A DNA stretch of 64,000 nt from Micromonospora antibiotica (lineage in GTDB: Bacteria > Actinomycetota > Actinomycetes > Mycobacteriales > Micromonosporaceae), in assembly GCF_017599305.1 (NCBI RefSeq), contig NZ_JAGFWR010000009.1, forward strand, positions 167,221 to 231,220, in the 5' to 3' direction. A program made the position numbers and the translations under genes. Shown here in pieces: positions 1 to 8,837 of the stretch; position 1 is the first letter of the stretch, and every line of letters starts with the position of its first letter. Under the pieces are notes generated by a model, which saw only the letters and a program-made list of their open reading frames with translations, did no database searches and was not told the DNA's origin.

Positions 1-45
1 GGGTCGGCACCGCCGCACCGGGCCGGGTGTGCCGGTGGCCGGGGG

Positions 46-1170
46 TCAGCGGACCGTGAGGGTGAACTCGGCGGTCCGCACCACGCCCGCCACCTGGAAG
101 TCCAGGTACATCCGGTAGCTGCCGGGGCCGGGCGCGGTCAGCCAGAACGTCACCGTGTCGGCGGTCGGCCCCGGGCCCGGGTGCACGTGCAGGTAGCCCA
201 GGTCGCCTTCGCGCAGGGCCACCAGGTGCCCGTACGCGCCGAGGTAACGCTCCAGGACCACCGGCTGTCCCGCCGCGTCCCGGACCTGGAACCGCAGGGG
301 TACGGCGGAACCCACCTGCGGGGTACCCGAGTAGTCGACGGTGAACCCGGACACGGAAGCCCGGTTGGCCGGGGCGGGCAGTGCGCGGGGCGTGTAGTCC
401 CCCGGTGCGACCAGGTCCACGCCCAACGTGGCCGGGGTCTGCTGGCCGTCGTCGGCGAGGGCGGTGAAGTCGGCGTACGCCCGCCAGACGCCCGGCTGCG
501 GCAGGGTCAGCGGGATCGACCAGGTGCCGTCGGCGGCCATCGTGGGGTGCAGGTGCTGGAACCCGGTGAGGTCGCGGCGTACCACCACCAGGTGCATCGG
601 CTTGTCGTGCACGATCGCGAACCGGGTGACCGGCCGGCGCTGGGCGTCGCGGATCTGGAACCGCAGTTCCCCCGCCCGCCCGGCGACGAACTCCCCACCC
701 GACGGGGTGAGCGTGTAGCCGCCGGCGGTGACCGACAGGCCGGTGGCCCCGTCACCGGAGGAGTCCCCACCGGTGGCGTCGTGCTGGTGCGCCCCGGTGC
801 CCGGTGCGTGGGTGTGGTCCCCGGCGGCGGTGGCGACAGTCGCCGTCGTACGGTCGGTCGGCCGCCCGTTGGCCCGACCGAGGCCGAAGCCGAGCAGGAC
901 GGCCAGCACCAGACCGCCGACCACCAGCGCCATCCGCAGGGTGGCCCGGTCCGGTCCGACGGTCGACTCCTCGCCCCCGGCCGGCGTCCCCCCGGCGGAC
1001 AGCACCCATCCGCCGGGCTCCGCGTCGCCTGGTCCCGGCCGGTTCCCCGGTTCCGCGTCGGGGGTACCCCGGTCCTGCCGGTCCACCGGCTGCGGGGTGC
1101 CCCGGTCGGTGGCCGGGCCGCCGCTACCTGCCGGGCCGGCGGGCCGGGTGACGGATCGCTGGTCGGCCAT
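46..1170 (-). CDS. membrane-anchored protein with two His/Met-rich YtkA-like beta domains
   Basis: The product has 374 residues. The first ~75 are a Pro/Gly/Asp-rich cytoplasmic segment, followed by one membrane helix (about residues 78-98) and a His-rich linker (HTHAPGTGAHQH). Two related beta-sandwich-like units follow. The first carries HDKPMHLVVV and FQHLHP; the second carries YGHLVALREG and YLHVHPG. The paired His/Met clusters look like metal-binding sites, and the repeats resemble YtkA/FixH-like secreted domains linked to copper handling, so an extracytoplasmic copper- or metal-related role is a reasonable inference. No copper transporter or regulator lies next to it in view. The start is an ATG with a weak GGTGGGC site upstream. 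The function is not established. Confidence 0.7.
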   Translation of the reverse strand: MADQRSVTRPAGPAGSGGPATDRGTPQPVDRQDRGTPDAEPGNRPGPGDAEPGGWVLSAGGTPAGGEESTVGPDRATLRMALVVGGLVLAVLLGFGLGRANGRPTDRTTATVATAAGDHTHAPGTGAHQHDATGGDSSGDGATGLSVTAGGYTLTPSGGEFVAGRAGELRFQIRDAQRRPVTRFAIVHDKPMHLVVVRRDLTGFQHLHPTMAADGTWSIPLTLPQPGVWRAYADFTALADDGQQTPATLGVDLVAPGDYTPRALPAPANRASVSGFTVDYSGTPQVGSAVPLRFQVRDAAGQPVVLERYLGAYGHLVALREGDLGYLHVHPGPGPTADTVTFWLTAPGPGSYRMYLDFQVAGVVRTAEFTLTVR

Positions 1171-1485
1171 CTGCCCACCGTACCGTCGACCCCGGCGGCG
1201 TCGGGGTGGCGGCCGGGCACCGTGGCGACGGTCGCACCTCGGCCGGTCGGGGAACTTTCCGCCCCGGCCCGGCAGCCGCCGGCCGGCCCGCGACCCCGGG
1301 TCGGCCCACCGGCTGCCGGTGACCTGCGATGGTCGCTCGTCGCCCCGATCGGCCCGGCCGGGTCAGCCGGTGTTCGACCGCCGGCCGTGACCGCTCCCGG
1401 GTCGACCGCCCGCCGTGACCGCCCACTGATCAACGGGGTCGACCGTCTGACGTGACTGCTCGTCGCCACGGTCGAGCGGGCCGGG
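1171..1485. other. gene-free spacer with degenerate tandem repeats
   Basis: I see no gene in these 315 bases. Near-identical 21-bp blocks (TCGACCGCCGGCCGTGACCGC and a one-base variant) start at about 1374 and 1402, and a more diverged copy starts near 1439. They lie just downstream of the recQ-like stop, which is transcribed leftward, so they may form part of its 3' region. Confidence 0.5.
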
Positions 1486-3822
1486 TCAGCCGGCGACGGC
1501 GAGGGCGAGGGGCAGGACGTCGGGGGCACCGGCGCGGCGCAGCAGCCGGGCGGCCATCGTCATCGTCCAGCCGGAGTCGACCAGGTCGTCGACGAGCAGC
1601 ACCGGGCCGTCCAGCCCGGTCAAAGCGCCGGCCACCTCGTCGGTGACGGTGAAGGCGTCGTGCAGGGCGCGTACCCGCTGGGCGCTGTTGCCACGCGGCC
1701 CGCCGGCCCCGGCCGGGCCGGTGGGCGTGACCAGGCCGAGCAGCGGCAGCCGGCCGACCGTGGCGATCCGCTCGGCGAGCGAGGCGACCAGGGTCGGGTG
1801 GCTGCGGGAGCCGACCGCGACCACGCCGGCCGGGCGGCGCGGCCACGGGTCGTCGCCGTGTGCCCAGGCTTTCAGCACCTCCACCACGGCCGCCGCCACG
1901 TCGTCGGGGACCGGCCCGTCGGCCGTGTCCGGGCCGACCAGGCCGCGCAGCCGCCCGCCCCAGCCCAGGTCGGACAGCCGCCCCACGGCCCGACCGGGCA
2001 ACGCCTGCTCCGTCGGGGCAATCCGCCCCTTCAGTGGTACGCCGACCGCGTCGAGGCCGGTCGGCCAGAGCTTCTTGGGGGCGATCTGCACGCCGGGGCG
2101 GCCGAGGAAGGTCTGCGCGGCGGTCAACGCGGGACCGGACACGTCGGCGGTGAACAGCGGCGCGGCACAGCGGTCACACCGGCCGCAGTCGCCGGCACCG
2201 CTGTCGTCCAGGCAGTCCCGCAGATATCGCATCCGGCAGCCGGGCGTGCTGGCGTACTCGCGCATGGCCTGCTGCTCGGCGGTGCGGGCCTCGGCGACGC
2301 GGCGCAACCGGGCCTCGTCATAGGTCCAGGGTTCGCCGGTGGCGAGCCAGCCACCACGGACCCGGCGGACCGCGCCGTCGACGTCGAGCACCTTGAGCAT
2401 CAACTCCAGGCGGGTCCGGCGCAGGTCGACGATGGGTTCGAGGGCCTGGGTGGAGAGCGGCCGGTCGGTGTGCAGGGCGGTCAGAACGGTGCGCACCTGA
2501 TCCTCGGGCGGGAAGGCGAGCGAGGCGAAGTAGCGCCAGATGGCGGCGTCCTCGACCCCGGGCAGCAGCAGCACCTCGGCGTGTTCGACGGCGCGACCGG
2601 CACGGCCGACCTGCTGGTAGTAGGCGATCGGCGAGGGCGGCGCACCGAGGTGCACCACGAAACCGAGGTCGGGTTTGTCGAACCCCATCCCGAGCGCGCT
2701 GGTCGCCACCAGCGCCTTGATCTTGTTGTCGAGCAGGTCCTGCTCGGCGGCGCGACGGTCGGCGTCGTCGGCCTGACCGGTGTAGGAGGCCACCGACCAG
2801 CCGCGACCACGCAGGAACTCGGCGGTCTCGGTGGCCGCCGCGACGGTCAGCGTGTAGATAATCCCCGAACCGGGCAGCGCGTCCAGGTGATCGGCGAGCC
2901 AGGCCAGCCGGTGCGCCGGGCTGGGCAGGTCGAGCACGCCCAGCCGCAGCGACTCCCGGTCCAGGGTGCCCCGCAGCACGAGCACGTCGGCCCGTCGTCC
3001 ACCGGCGTCGGCGGGCGACGCGACAGGACCAGCGGGCGACGCGGCAGGATCGGCGGGCGGTGCGGCAGGGTCGGCGGGCGACGCGGCGGGATCGCCGGTC
3101 GGTGCACTCCCGTCGGCGCGAGGTCCGGCGGGCGACACGGCACGGTCGGCGGAGAGTTCGGCGCGGCGGGCGTGGCGGTCGGTGGGGGGTGGGTTGGGTT
3201 CGGTGCCGAGTTGCTCGGCGACGTCCCGGGTCACCCGCTCGTTGGCGGTGGCGGTGGTGGCGAGCACCGGGGTCCGCTCCGGCAGGTTGCCCAGGAAGGT
3301 ACGCAGCCGGCGGTAGTCGGGCCGGAAGTCGTGCCCCCAGTCGGAGACGCAGTGCGCCTCGTCGACCACCAGCAGTCCGGTGGTGGCGGCCAGCCTCGGC
3401 AGGACGGTGTCCCGGAAGTCGGGGTTGTTGAGCCGCTCGGGGCTGATCAGCAGCACGTCGACCGCCCCGGCGTGGATCTCGGCGGTGATCTCGTCCCACT
3501 CGTCGAGGTTGGCGGAGTTGATGGTGCGGGCCCGGATGCCGGCGCGGGCCGCCGCCTCCACCTGGTTGCGCATCAGCGCCAGCAGCGGCGAGACGATGAC
3601 CGTCGGGCCGTGCTCGCCACGCTCACGCAGCAGTGCGGTGGCCACGAAGTAGACCGCCGACTTGCCCCACCCGGTGCGCTGCACACAGAGCACCCGCCGC
3701 TGGTCCACCACCAGCGCCTCGATGGCCCGCCACTGGTCCTCCCGCAGCCGGGCGTGCTCACCGGCCAGCCGTCGCAGCACCCCCTCGGCCCGCTCCCGCA
3801 CCGCCGCCCGATCCCCGCTCAT
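1486..3822 (-). CDS. recQ: RecQ-family ATP-dependent DNA helicase with C-terminal phosphoribosyltransferase-like domain
   Basis: This 778-residue protein has a RecQ superfamily-2 helicase core: Walker A RTGWGKSAVYF near residue 50, the DEAH box VVDEAHCVSDWGHDFRPDYRR, and a second RecA-like domain with ALGMGFDKPDLGFVVHLG and QQVGRAGR. A four-cysteine zinc module (CRMRYLRDCLDD to CGRCDRC) follows. The last ~150 residues end in VLLVDDLVDSGWTMTMA, which matches the PRPP-binding loop of type I phosphoribosyltransferases. The two RecA lobes are separated by a low-complexity Pro/Ala/Ser/Asp insertion of about 70 residues (PADPAAPPADPAASPAG). RecQ enzymes unwind DNA 3'-5' in repair. The role of the phosphoribosyltransferase fold is unknown. 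It starts at an ATG. Confidence 0.9.
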   Translation of the reverse strand: MSGDRAAVRERAEGVLRRLAGEHARLREDQWRAIEALVVDQRRVLCVQRTGWGKSAVYFVATALLRERGEHGPTVIVSPLLALMRNQVEAAARAGIRARTINSANLDEWDEITAEIHAGAVDVLLISPERLNNPDFRDTVLPRLAATTGLLVVDEAHCVSDWGHDFRPDYRRLRTFLGNLPERTPVLATTATANERVTRDVAEQLGTEPNPPPTDRHARRAELSADRAVSPAGPRADGSAPTGDPAASPADPAAPPADPAASPAGPVASPADAGGRRADVLVLRGTLDRESLRLGVLDLPSPAHRLAWLADHLDALPGSGIIYTLTVAAATETAEFLRGRGWSVASYTGQADDADRRAAEQDLLDNKIKALVATSALGMGFDKPDLGFVVHLGAPPSPIAYYQQVGRAGRAVEHAEVLLLPGVEDAAIWRYFASLAFPPEDQVRTVLTALHTDRPLSTQALEPIVDLRRTRLELMLKVLDVDGAVRRVRGGWLATGEPWTYDEARLRRVAEARTAEQQAMREYASTPGCRMRYLRDCLDDSGAGDCGRCDRCAAPLFTADVSGPALTAAQTFLGRPGVQIAPKKLWPTGLDAVGVPLKGRIAPTEQALPGRAVGRLSDLGWGGRLRGLVGPDTADGPVPDDVAAAVVEVLKAWAHGDDPWPRRPAGVVAVGSRSHPTLVASLAERIATVGRLPLLGLVTPTGPAGAGGPRGNSAQRVRALHDAFTVTDEVAGALTGLDGPVLLVDDLVDSGWTMTMAARLLRRAGAPDVLPLALAVAG

Positions 3823-3868
3823 CCGACATGTCTACCAGCCCGGCAGGCAACCCCGGCCCCCTGCGCAG

Positions 3869-3925
3869 TTGATCAAGAGGTTTACGTCATGAATCGGCCT
3901 CAGGGTGACGCAAACTTCTTGATCA
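3869..3925. repeat. inverted pair of a 20-bp interspersed repeat
   Basis: The first arm, TGATCAAGAGGTTTACGTCA, occupies 3870-3889 and is preceded by T. The second arm, TGACGCAAACTTCTTGATCA at 3906-3925, is its reverse complement with two differences. The arms are separated by 16 bases and could form a hairpin or cruciform. The same 20-mer recurs exactly at 63849-63868, and a variant lies at 63827-63846. It sits 47 bp upstream of the recQ-like start. Confidence 0.85.
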
Positions 3926-3927
3926 CC

Positions 3928-3961
3928 GGGGAGGGAGGGGACGGCGGGAGGGGAGGGAGGG
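3928..3961 (+). other. G-run tract with G-quadruplex potential
   Basis: Seven runs of three or four G occur within 34 bases (3928-3931, 3933-3935, 3937-3940, 3946-3948, 3950-3953, 3955-3957, 3959-3961), separated by mostly single A spacers. This satisfies the usual four-run quadruplex pattern on the + strand. It begins three bases after the inverted repeat and lies upstream of the recQ-like gene, which runs the other way. No function can be assigned. Confidence 0.6.
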
Positions 3962-4296
3962 AGTTGCTACGGGCGTGGGGGGCAGGGCCGGGGCGTGGGC
4001 GACGGCGGGGGGAGGGCGGGCAACCCCGGGCAGGGCAGATCGTCCTGGTAGTCCGGCCCACGGCAATACGGTGTGAGGCGGCCGGGATATACGGTGACTC
4101 GCCTGGCGGCTACTCTGGGTGCAGGGGAACCCACCCGACAGCCACCACCGGGTGCGCGGGCAATCGGGTGCACACGTCACCGGCTACCGCCCCGGCGCAC
4201 CCGACAGGCGTGAAGATCCGCACCGCCCCGTTGTCGGCAGTCCTTGACCTGGGGGTCCACCCTGGACGGCAGAGTTCTCACCCGCTGGAGGCAGAC

Positions 4297-4500
4297 ATGC
4301 GCTGGCTCATCATCCTCGTCGTCGTACTCCTGGCCCTCGCAGCCGTGGCATGGTGGCGTCGTGGCCGCCGGTCCGTGACCGACGGGGACCAGAAGGTACG
4401 TGACCTGGCGGCATCGGAGCAGGCCCGCCGCCGCCTGGACGACCACCGGAACCCGACGGACGGCAGCAACCTCCGCAGCACCGGGGGCGGAAGTCTCTGA
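4297..4500 (+). CDS. small single-pass membrane protein, unknown function
   Basis: This 67-residue protein starts at an ATG with GGAGG five bases upstream (4287-4291). Residues 3-18 (LIILVVVLLALAAVAWW) form one membrane helix. They are followed by an Arg-rich stop-transfer (RRGRRS) and a polar, charged cytoplasmic tail. I do not recognise a family. The well-placed ribosome site and clean helix make it a credible gene rather than a chance ORF. Confidence 0.65.
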   Translation: MRWLIILVVVLLALAAVAWWRRGRRSVTDGDQKVRDLAASEQARRRLDDHRNPTDGSNLRSTGGGSL

Positions 4501-4680
4501 TCGGACGCCCGAGCCCGAGACCCGGGGTCACGCCACTCCCCTGAGCCGATACAGCGGTATCCGGCCGGCCTCCACCAGCCGGACCGTTGGATCGTGCAGA
4601 GTTATTACGGCCCAGGCGACAGCGGCCCAGGCGACAACAACCCTCCACAGTCGGTACGCCCCGGTCGCCCGGCCTCCGCG

Positions 4681-5151
4681 CTACCCCGGTCGCGACAGCG
4701 ACTTCCCGAGCGTGCGTACGGCGGTCGACGACATCGCCGCCAGTTCGGGCTGGGCGGGCAGGAACACCGTGGGGACGCCCAGCGACTGGTTCATCGCCGC
4801 GAGCCGGCATTCGGTCTGGAGGTCGGTGGTGTTCCGTACGCCCCGGACGATCACTCCCGCCCCGTGGCGGAGGCAGTATTCGGCGGTCAACCCACGCCAG
4901 GCGGCGACGGTGACGGAGGTCCATCCCATCGGCAGGCTCGCCCGGACAGCGGCGGCCCGCCGCTCCTCGTCGACGCCCGGATGCTTGCTGCCGTTGACCG
5001 CGACGAGCACGACCACCTCGTCGAAGAGGGTGCGTGCCCGGCCCACCACGTCCAGATGACCGGGGGTGAAGGGGTCGAAGCTGCCGGGATAGACGGCACG
5101 CACGCGTACCCGGCCGGTAGTTCCTGCCGGCGGCGGCCCGTCGATGCCCAT
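4681..5151 (-). CDS. CoaD-like nucleotidyltransferase, C-terminally short
   Basis: The signature of the nucleotidyltransferase superfamily is clear: YPGSFDPFTPGHLDV holds the T/HxGH elements of phosphopantetheine adenylyltransferase (CoaD), which adenylates 4'-phosphopantetheine in coenzyme A synthesis. Further matches are VNGSKHPG, the RGVRNTTDLQTECRLAAMNQ block and SSTAVR near the end. The product stops about 10 residues after SSTAVR, whereas typical CoaD (~160 aa) continues for 25-30 more residues. The N-terminus is uncertain: an ATG at 5151 gives 156 aa with an unusually long lead, and a GTG at 5103 gives 140 aa starting close to the family pattern. It may be a second, diverged CoaD or a related cytidylyl/adenylyltransferase. 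Confidence 0.75.
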   Translation of the reverse strand: MGIDGPPPAGTTGRVRVRAVYPGSFDPFTPGHLDVVGRARTLFDEVVVLVAVNGSKHPGVDEERRAAAVRASLPMGWTSVTVAAWRGLTAEYCLRHGAGVIVRGVRNTTDLQTECRLAAMNQSLGVPTVFLPAQPELAAMSSTAVRTLGKSLSRPG

Positions 5152-5268
5152 GGCCCGACTGTAGGTTCCGGCCGTGACCACGTGCCAGCGAGACCATGCG
5201 TAACACGGCCGGGCGACTCCTGGCGGTCCGGGATCGCGCCTGGCCGGTTGATCTACTTCCGGGGGCCG

Positions 5269-5305
5269 AGGTAGCGGTGTCCCGGGCGACGGGACACCGC
5301 TACCT
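5269..5305. terminator. perfect 16-bp hairpin downstream of the glycerophosphodiesterase gene
   Basis: AGGTAGCGGTGTCCCG (5269-5284) and its exact reverse complement (5290-5305) flank a five-base loop. The hairpin lies 68 bases past the stop of the leftward phosphodiesterase gene and before the start of the CoaD-like gene. It is a likely factor-independent terminator of the GC-rich actinobacterial type, without a clear T-run. Confidence 0.7.
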
Positions 5306-5372
5306 GGACGACATTGAGTCGATCAAGCGCCCGACCAGGCCAGGCCAGGCCAGAACAGGCCAGGGCGCAGGG

Positions 5373-6506
5373 TCAGCGGGTGGACAGGCCGGCGCGGGCG
5401 GCGACGGCGGTGTCCGGCTGGTCGGCGAAGACGCCGTCCAGGCCGAGACCGAGGAAGAGTTCGTACTCGGCGGTGATGTCGCCCCGGGCGTTCGGGTCGG
5501 TGCCGATCCGGAAGTCGACCGGGAGGAACTGGTTCTCGGCGCGGAACGTCCAGGCGTGCACCACCAGCTGGTGCCGGTGCGCGTCGCGGATCACCGTGGT
5601 CGGGGCGAGGAGCTTCCCGGTGGCATCCCGGGGGACGATCAGGTTCTTGTTGAGGCCGACCCCGTCGGCGTACCGGGCGATCCCGCGCAGGCCGGCGGCG
5701 GTCGCCAGGTCCTGGTAGGTGCGCGGGTCACCGGCGGCGGCGAGGTCGTACGGCTGGCCGGTGGCGTCGAGGAGCTGCACCAGCGGCACGTCGATCATCC
5801 GGTCGAGCTTGCGCAGGTTGCCGGTCTCGAAGGACTGGATGAAGACCGGGTCGTTGCGGTGGGTCAGCTTGTTGCGGCGCAGCACCGCTACCAGCGGCTC
5901 CTCCAGGGGCAGCCCGATCGAGGCGAAGTAGCTGGGGTGCTTGGTCTCCGGGTAGACGCCGATGGTGCGGCCCCGCGCCTTGGACTCGGCGCGGGCCAGG
6001 TCCAGCACCTCCTGGAAGGTGGGCACCTCGAACCGGCCGTCGAAGGCGGTGTTCGCCACCCGCACCTGGGGCAGCCGCTCCTTGGCCCGCAGCGTCTTCA
6101 GCTCGGCCAGGGTGAAGTCCTCGGTGAACCAGCCGGTGACCGGTACCCCGTCGATGGTCTTGGTGGCCTTGCGGCCGGCGAACTCGGGGCGGGTCGCCAC
6201 GTCGGTCGTACCGGAGATCTCGTTCTCGTGCCGGGCGACCAGCACCCGGTCCCGGGTGGAGACCAGGTCCGGCTCGATGTAGTCGGCGCCCATCCGGATC
6301 GCCAGCCGGTACGCCTCCAGGGTGTGCTCCGGGCGGTAGCCGCTGGCTCCCCGGTGGCCGATCACCAGGGGCCGGCGGGTGGCCCGGTCCGCACGGTCGG
6401 CGTCGTCCTCGCGGGCCGAGGCCGCGCCGGGCACGGCCACCGGGACGGCGACGGCCACGGCGAGCAGCGCGCCGGCCACACCGAGGGCGGAAAGGGTACG
6501 TCGCAA
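5373..6506 (-). CDS. secreted glycerophosphodiester phosphodiesterase
   Basis: The mature part has the GDPD hallmarks: VIGHRGASGYRPEHTLEAY at the start, EPDLVSTRD and RHENEISGTTDVAT (catalytic His/Glu metal ligands), YPETKHPSYF, FIQSFE and a final DGVFADQPDTA. The enzyme hydrolyses deacylated phospholipids to glycerol-3-phosphate and an alcohol outside the cell. Residues ~1-26 form a signal peptide ending at PGAASA. I chose the TTG at 6506 because AAGGAG lies six bases upstream and the signal peptide begins there; the product is then 377 aa. The in-frame region farther upstream to 6665 reads as non-coding. It is monocistronic and followed by a strong hairpin. Confidence 0.92.
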   Translation of the reverse strand: MRRTLSALGVAGALLAVAVAVPVAVPGAASAREDDADRADRATRRPLVIGHRGASGYRPEHTLEAYRLAIRMGADYIEPDLVSTRDRVLVARHENEISGTTDVATRPEFAGRKATKTIDGVPVTGWFTEDFTLAELKTLRAKERLPQVRVANTAFDGRFEVPTFQEVLDLARAESKARGRTIGVYPETKHPSYFASIGLPLEEPLVAVLRRNKLTHRNDPVFIQSFETGNLRKLDRMIDVPLVQLLDATGQPYDLAAAGDPRTYQDLATAAGLRGIARYADGVGLNKNLIVPRDATGKLLAPTTVIRDAHRHQLVVHAWTFRAENQFLPVDFRIGTDPNARGDITAEYELFLGLGLDGVFADQPDTAVAARAGLSTR

Positions 6507-6719
6507 CGCGGTCTCCTTCGTCGGGGGGCACCCCGGTCGAAGCCCGGGACGCCCCGGCAGGTGCCGATGGGGCGATGCCAGCAGACCGGGCGCGGCTGAC
6601 CGCCAGTTGGTCGTCGACTGGCCGCCAGGTGAACCCTGCGGGGAGACGAGCGCGGAAGCCGGCACCGGCCCGGGATACGCGATTCACCGGCCCGGTCGCG
6701 CCGTAGTCGACAGGATTGT

Positions 6720-8057
6720 GTGGTGCGCCGGTTCCTTCGTCACCCCGTCCGGCTGGTGCCGTTCGGTTTCCTGGTGACGATCGCGATCGGCACCGGCCTG
6801 CTGATGCTGCCCTGGGCCACCAGCGAGCACCGCTACACCCCGCTGGTGACCGCGCTTTTCACCGCCACCTCGGCGGTCTCGGTCACCGGCATGGCCGTCA
6901 CCGACACCCCGAACTACTGGAACGGGTTCGGGCTGGTGATGATCACCGTGCTCACCCAGGTCGGCGGGCTGGGCATCCTCACCGGTGCGGCCCTGGTCAG
7001 CCTGGCGGTCACCCGGCAGCTCGGGCTGCGCAACCGGCTGCTGGTGCAGGCCGAGACGGCCGAGTACGGCTCCGCCGACCTGCGTCGCCTGCTGATGCGC
7101 ATCGCCGGCACGGTGCTCGGCTGCGAGCTGGTGATGACCGCGGTGGTGACCGCCCGGCTCCGGCTCGCCTACGACTACCCGCCGGGCCGGGCGCTGTGGT
7201 CGGGGACGTTCCACTCGATCCAGGCGTTCAACAACGGCGGTTTCACCCTCTACACCGACGGACTGGTCGGTTTCGCCCGTGATCCGTGGGTGGCGCTGCC
7301 GCTGGCGTTCGGCGGGATCGTCGGCGGGCTGGGCTTCCCCGCGCTGTTCGAGGCGTTCCGCCGACGCCGCAGGCCGGCCCGTTGGGCGGTGGCCACCAAG
7401 CTGACCATCTGGGGCAGTGTGGTGCTGGTGGCCGTGGGGTTCGTCGGGCTGCTCGCCGCCGAGTGGGACAACCCGTTCACCATCGGCACCTACGACACCC
7501 CGGGCAAGCTGCTCGCCACGTTCACCCAGGTCGCGCTCAGCCGTACCGGCGGATTCGACGTGATCGGCGTGGCCGCGTTACGCGAGGAGAGTTACCCGCT
7601 GCTCGTCGCCCTGATGTTCATCGGCGGTGGCAGCGCCAGCACCGCCGGTGGGATCAAGGTCTCCACGTTCTTCCTGCTCGGCTTCGTCATCTGGGCGGAG
7701 TTGCGCGGCGAGCCGGACGTCACCGTGGGCCGCCGCCGGATCGCGGTGGCCAGCCAACGCCAGGCGCTGACGGTGGCGCTGCTCAGCGTCGCACTGGTGA
7801 CCGTCGGCACGCTCGGCCTGACGGTGCTCACCACCGACGTCCGGGCCAACGAGACGCTGTTCGAGGTGACCTCGGCGTTCAGCACCGCCGGCCTCACCGT
7901 CGGGCTCACCCAGCACCTGCCCGCGTCGGGGCAACTGGTGCTGACCGTGCTGATGTACATCGGGCGGATCGGCCCCCTCACCCTCGGCTCGGCGATCGCG
8001 TTGAACACCCGGCACCGGCTGTACCGCTACCCGAAGGAGCAACCCGTTGTCGGCTAG
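6720..8057 (+). CDS. trkH: TrkH-family potassium uptake channel subunit
   Basis: This 445-residue integral membrane protein has about ten hydrophobic segments and the repeated K+ selectivity-filter motifs of Trk/Ktr channels: TATSAVSVTGMAV, AFNNGGFTLY, ALSRTGGFDVIG and SAFSTAGLTVGL. KtrB/TrkH subunits conduct K+ (with Na+ in KtrB types) and are gated by a cytoplasmic RCK ring, encoded by the next gene. The start is GTG, with a second GTG codon directly after it. The reading frame overlaps that of trkA by 11 bases. Confidence 0.95.
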   Translation: MVRRFLRHPVRLVPFGFLVTIAIGTGLLMLPWATSEHRYTPLVTALFTATSAVSVTGMAVTDTPNYWNGFGLVMITVLTQVGGLGILTGAALVSLAVTRQLGLRNRLLVQAETAEYGSADLRRLLMRIAGTVLGCELVMTAVVTARLRLAYDYPPGRALWSGTFHSIQAFNNGGFTLYTDGLVGFARDPWVALPLAFGGIVGGLGFPALFEAFRRRRRPARWAVATKLTIWGSVVLVAVGFVGLLAAEWDNPFTIGTYDTPGKLLATFTQVALSRTGGFDVIGVAALREESYPLLVALMFIGGGSASTAGGIKVSTFFLLGFVIWAELRGEPDVTVGRRRIAVASQRQALTVALLSVALVTVGTLGLTVLTTDVRANETLFEVTSAFSTAGLTVGLTQHLPASGQLVLTVLMYIGRIGPLTLGSAIALNTRHRLYRYPKEQPVVG

Positions 8058-8715
8058 GGGTGAGGGCGACGGCGACATCGCCGTGATCGGGCTGGGCCGG
8101 TTCGGCTGCCACCTGGCCGGGGCGTTGACCCGGCTCGGCCACCAGGTGCTCGCCGTGGACCGCGACCCCGACCGGGTGCAACGCTGGTCGGCGTCGCTGG
8201 ACCGGGTGGTGCAGGCCGACGCCACCGAGGAGCAGGCGCTGCGGCAGCTCGGCGTCGGCGAGTTCTCCCGGGTGGTGGTCGCCATCGGCGCCTCGGTGGA
8301 GGCCAGCGTGCTCACCGTGCTGGCGCTGACCGAGGTGGGCGTACCGCAGGTGTGGGCGCGGGCCACCTCCCGCAAGCACGCGAAGATCCTGGCTTCGGTC
8401 GGCGCCCACCACGTGGTCTTCCCCGAGGCGGAGACGGGGGAACGGGTGGCCCACCTGATCGTCAGCCGGATGCTCGACTTCATGGAGTTCGGCGACGACT
8501 TCGCCATCGCCAAGGTGCCGGTCCCCCCGCCGCTGGTCGGTCACCGGCTGCGGGACCTGGCGGTGCAGGAACGCTACGGGGTGATGGTGGTCGGCGCGAA
8601 ACCGGCCGGGGAACGCTTCCGGTACGCCGACCCGGACACGGTGCTCGGGCCGGGCAGCATCCTCGTCGTGGAGGGCGGGATCGCCCAGGTGCAGCGGTTC
8701 GCGGCCCTACGCTGA
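8047..8715 (+). CDS. trkA: TrkA/KtrA-family RCK potassium-channel gating protein
   Basis: This 222-residue cytoplasmic protein starts with an RCK_N Rossmann fold (IAVIGLGRFGCHLAGAL, then DRDPDRV as the adenosine-ribose Asp) that binds NAD(H) or ATP/ADP. The C-terminal TrkA_C domain covers residues ~140-222 (VGHRLRDLAVQERYGVMVVG). The TTG start is supported by AAGGAG at 8034-8039 inside trkH. The overlap with trkH implies translational coupling and a two-subunit transporter. Confidence 0.95.
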   Translation: MSARGEGDGDIAVIGLGRFGCHLAGALTRLGHQVLAVDRDPDRVQRWSASLDRVVQADATEEQALRQLGVGEFSRVVVAIGASVEASVLTVLALTEVGVPQVWARATSRKHAKILASVGAHHVVFPEAETGERVAHLIVSRMLDFMEFGDDFAIAKVPVPPPLVGHRLRDLAVQERYGVMVVGAKPAGERFRYADPDTVLGPGSILVVEGGIAQVQRFAALR

Positions 8716-8792
8716 CCGCACCGTCCGCCCGCCGCGACCAGGTCGCAGCCCTCGGCCTCAGCCCCGGGGCCCCGTGCCGGGACCGCCACCCG

Positions 8793-8808
8793 GGCCCCCG
8801 AAGGGGCC
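8793..8808 (-). terminator. UUCG-tetraloop hairpin after the kinase gene
   Basis: Read on the minus strand, GGCCCC-TTCG-GGGGCC forms a six-base stem with a classic stable UUCG loop, 30 bases past the kinase stop. It lies between the convergent trkA and kinase genes. Confidence 0.5.
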
Positions 8809-8837
8809 GCCACCTGCGCCCTTGCCTCCCTTCCCCG

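Larger units (their letters stand above)
3823..4296. other. 474-bp gene-free region with inverted 20-bp repeat and G-run tract
   Basis: No gene is seen between the recQ-like start and the small membrane protein. The interval holds an inverted pair of the 20-bp repeat (3869-3925), a tract of seven short G-runs (3928-3961), and further G-rich sequence to about 4045. The part nearer the small gene (4050-4296) is of normal composition and presumably carries its promoter, which I could not locate with confidence. Confidence 0.6.
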
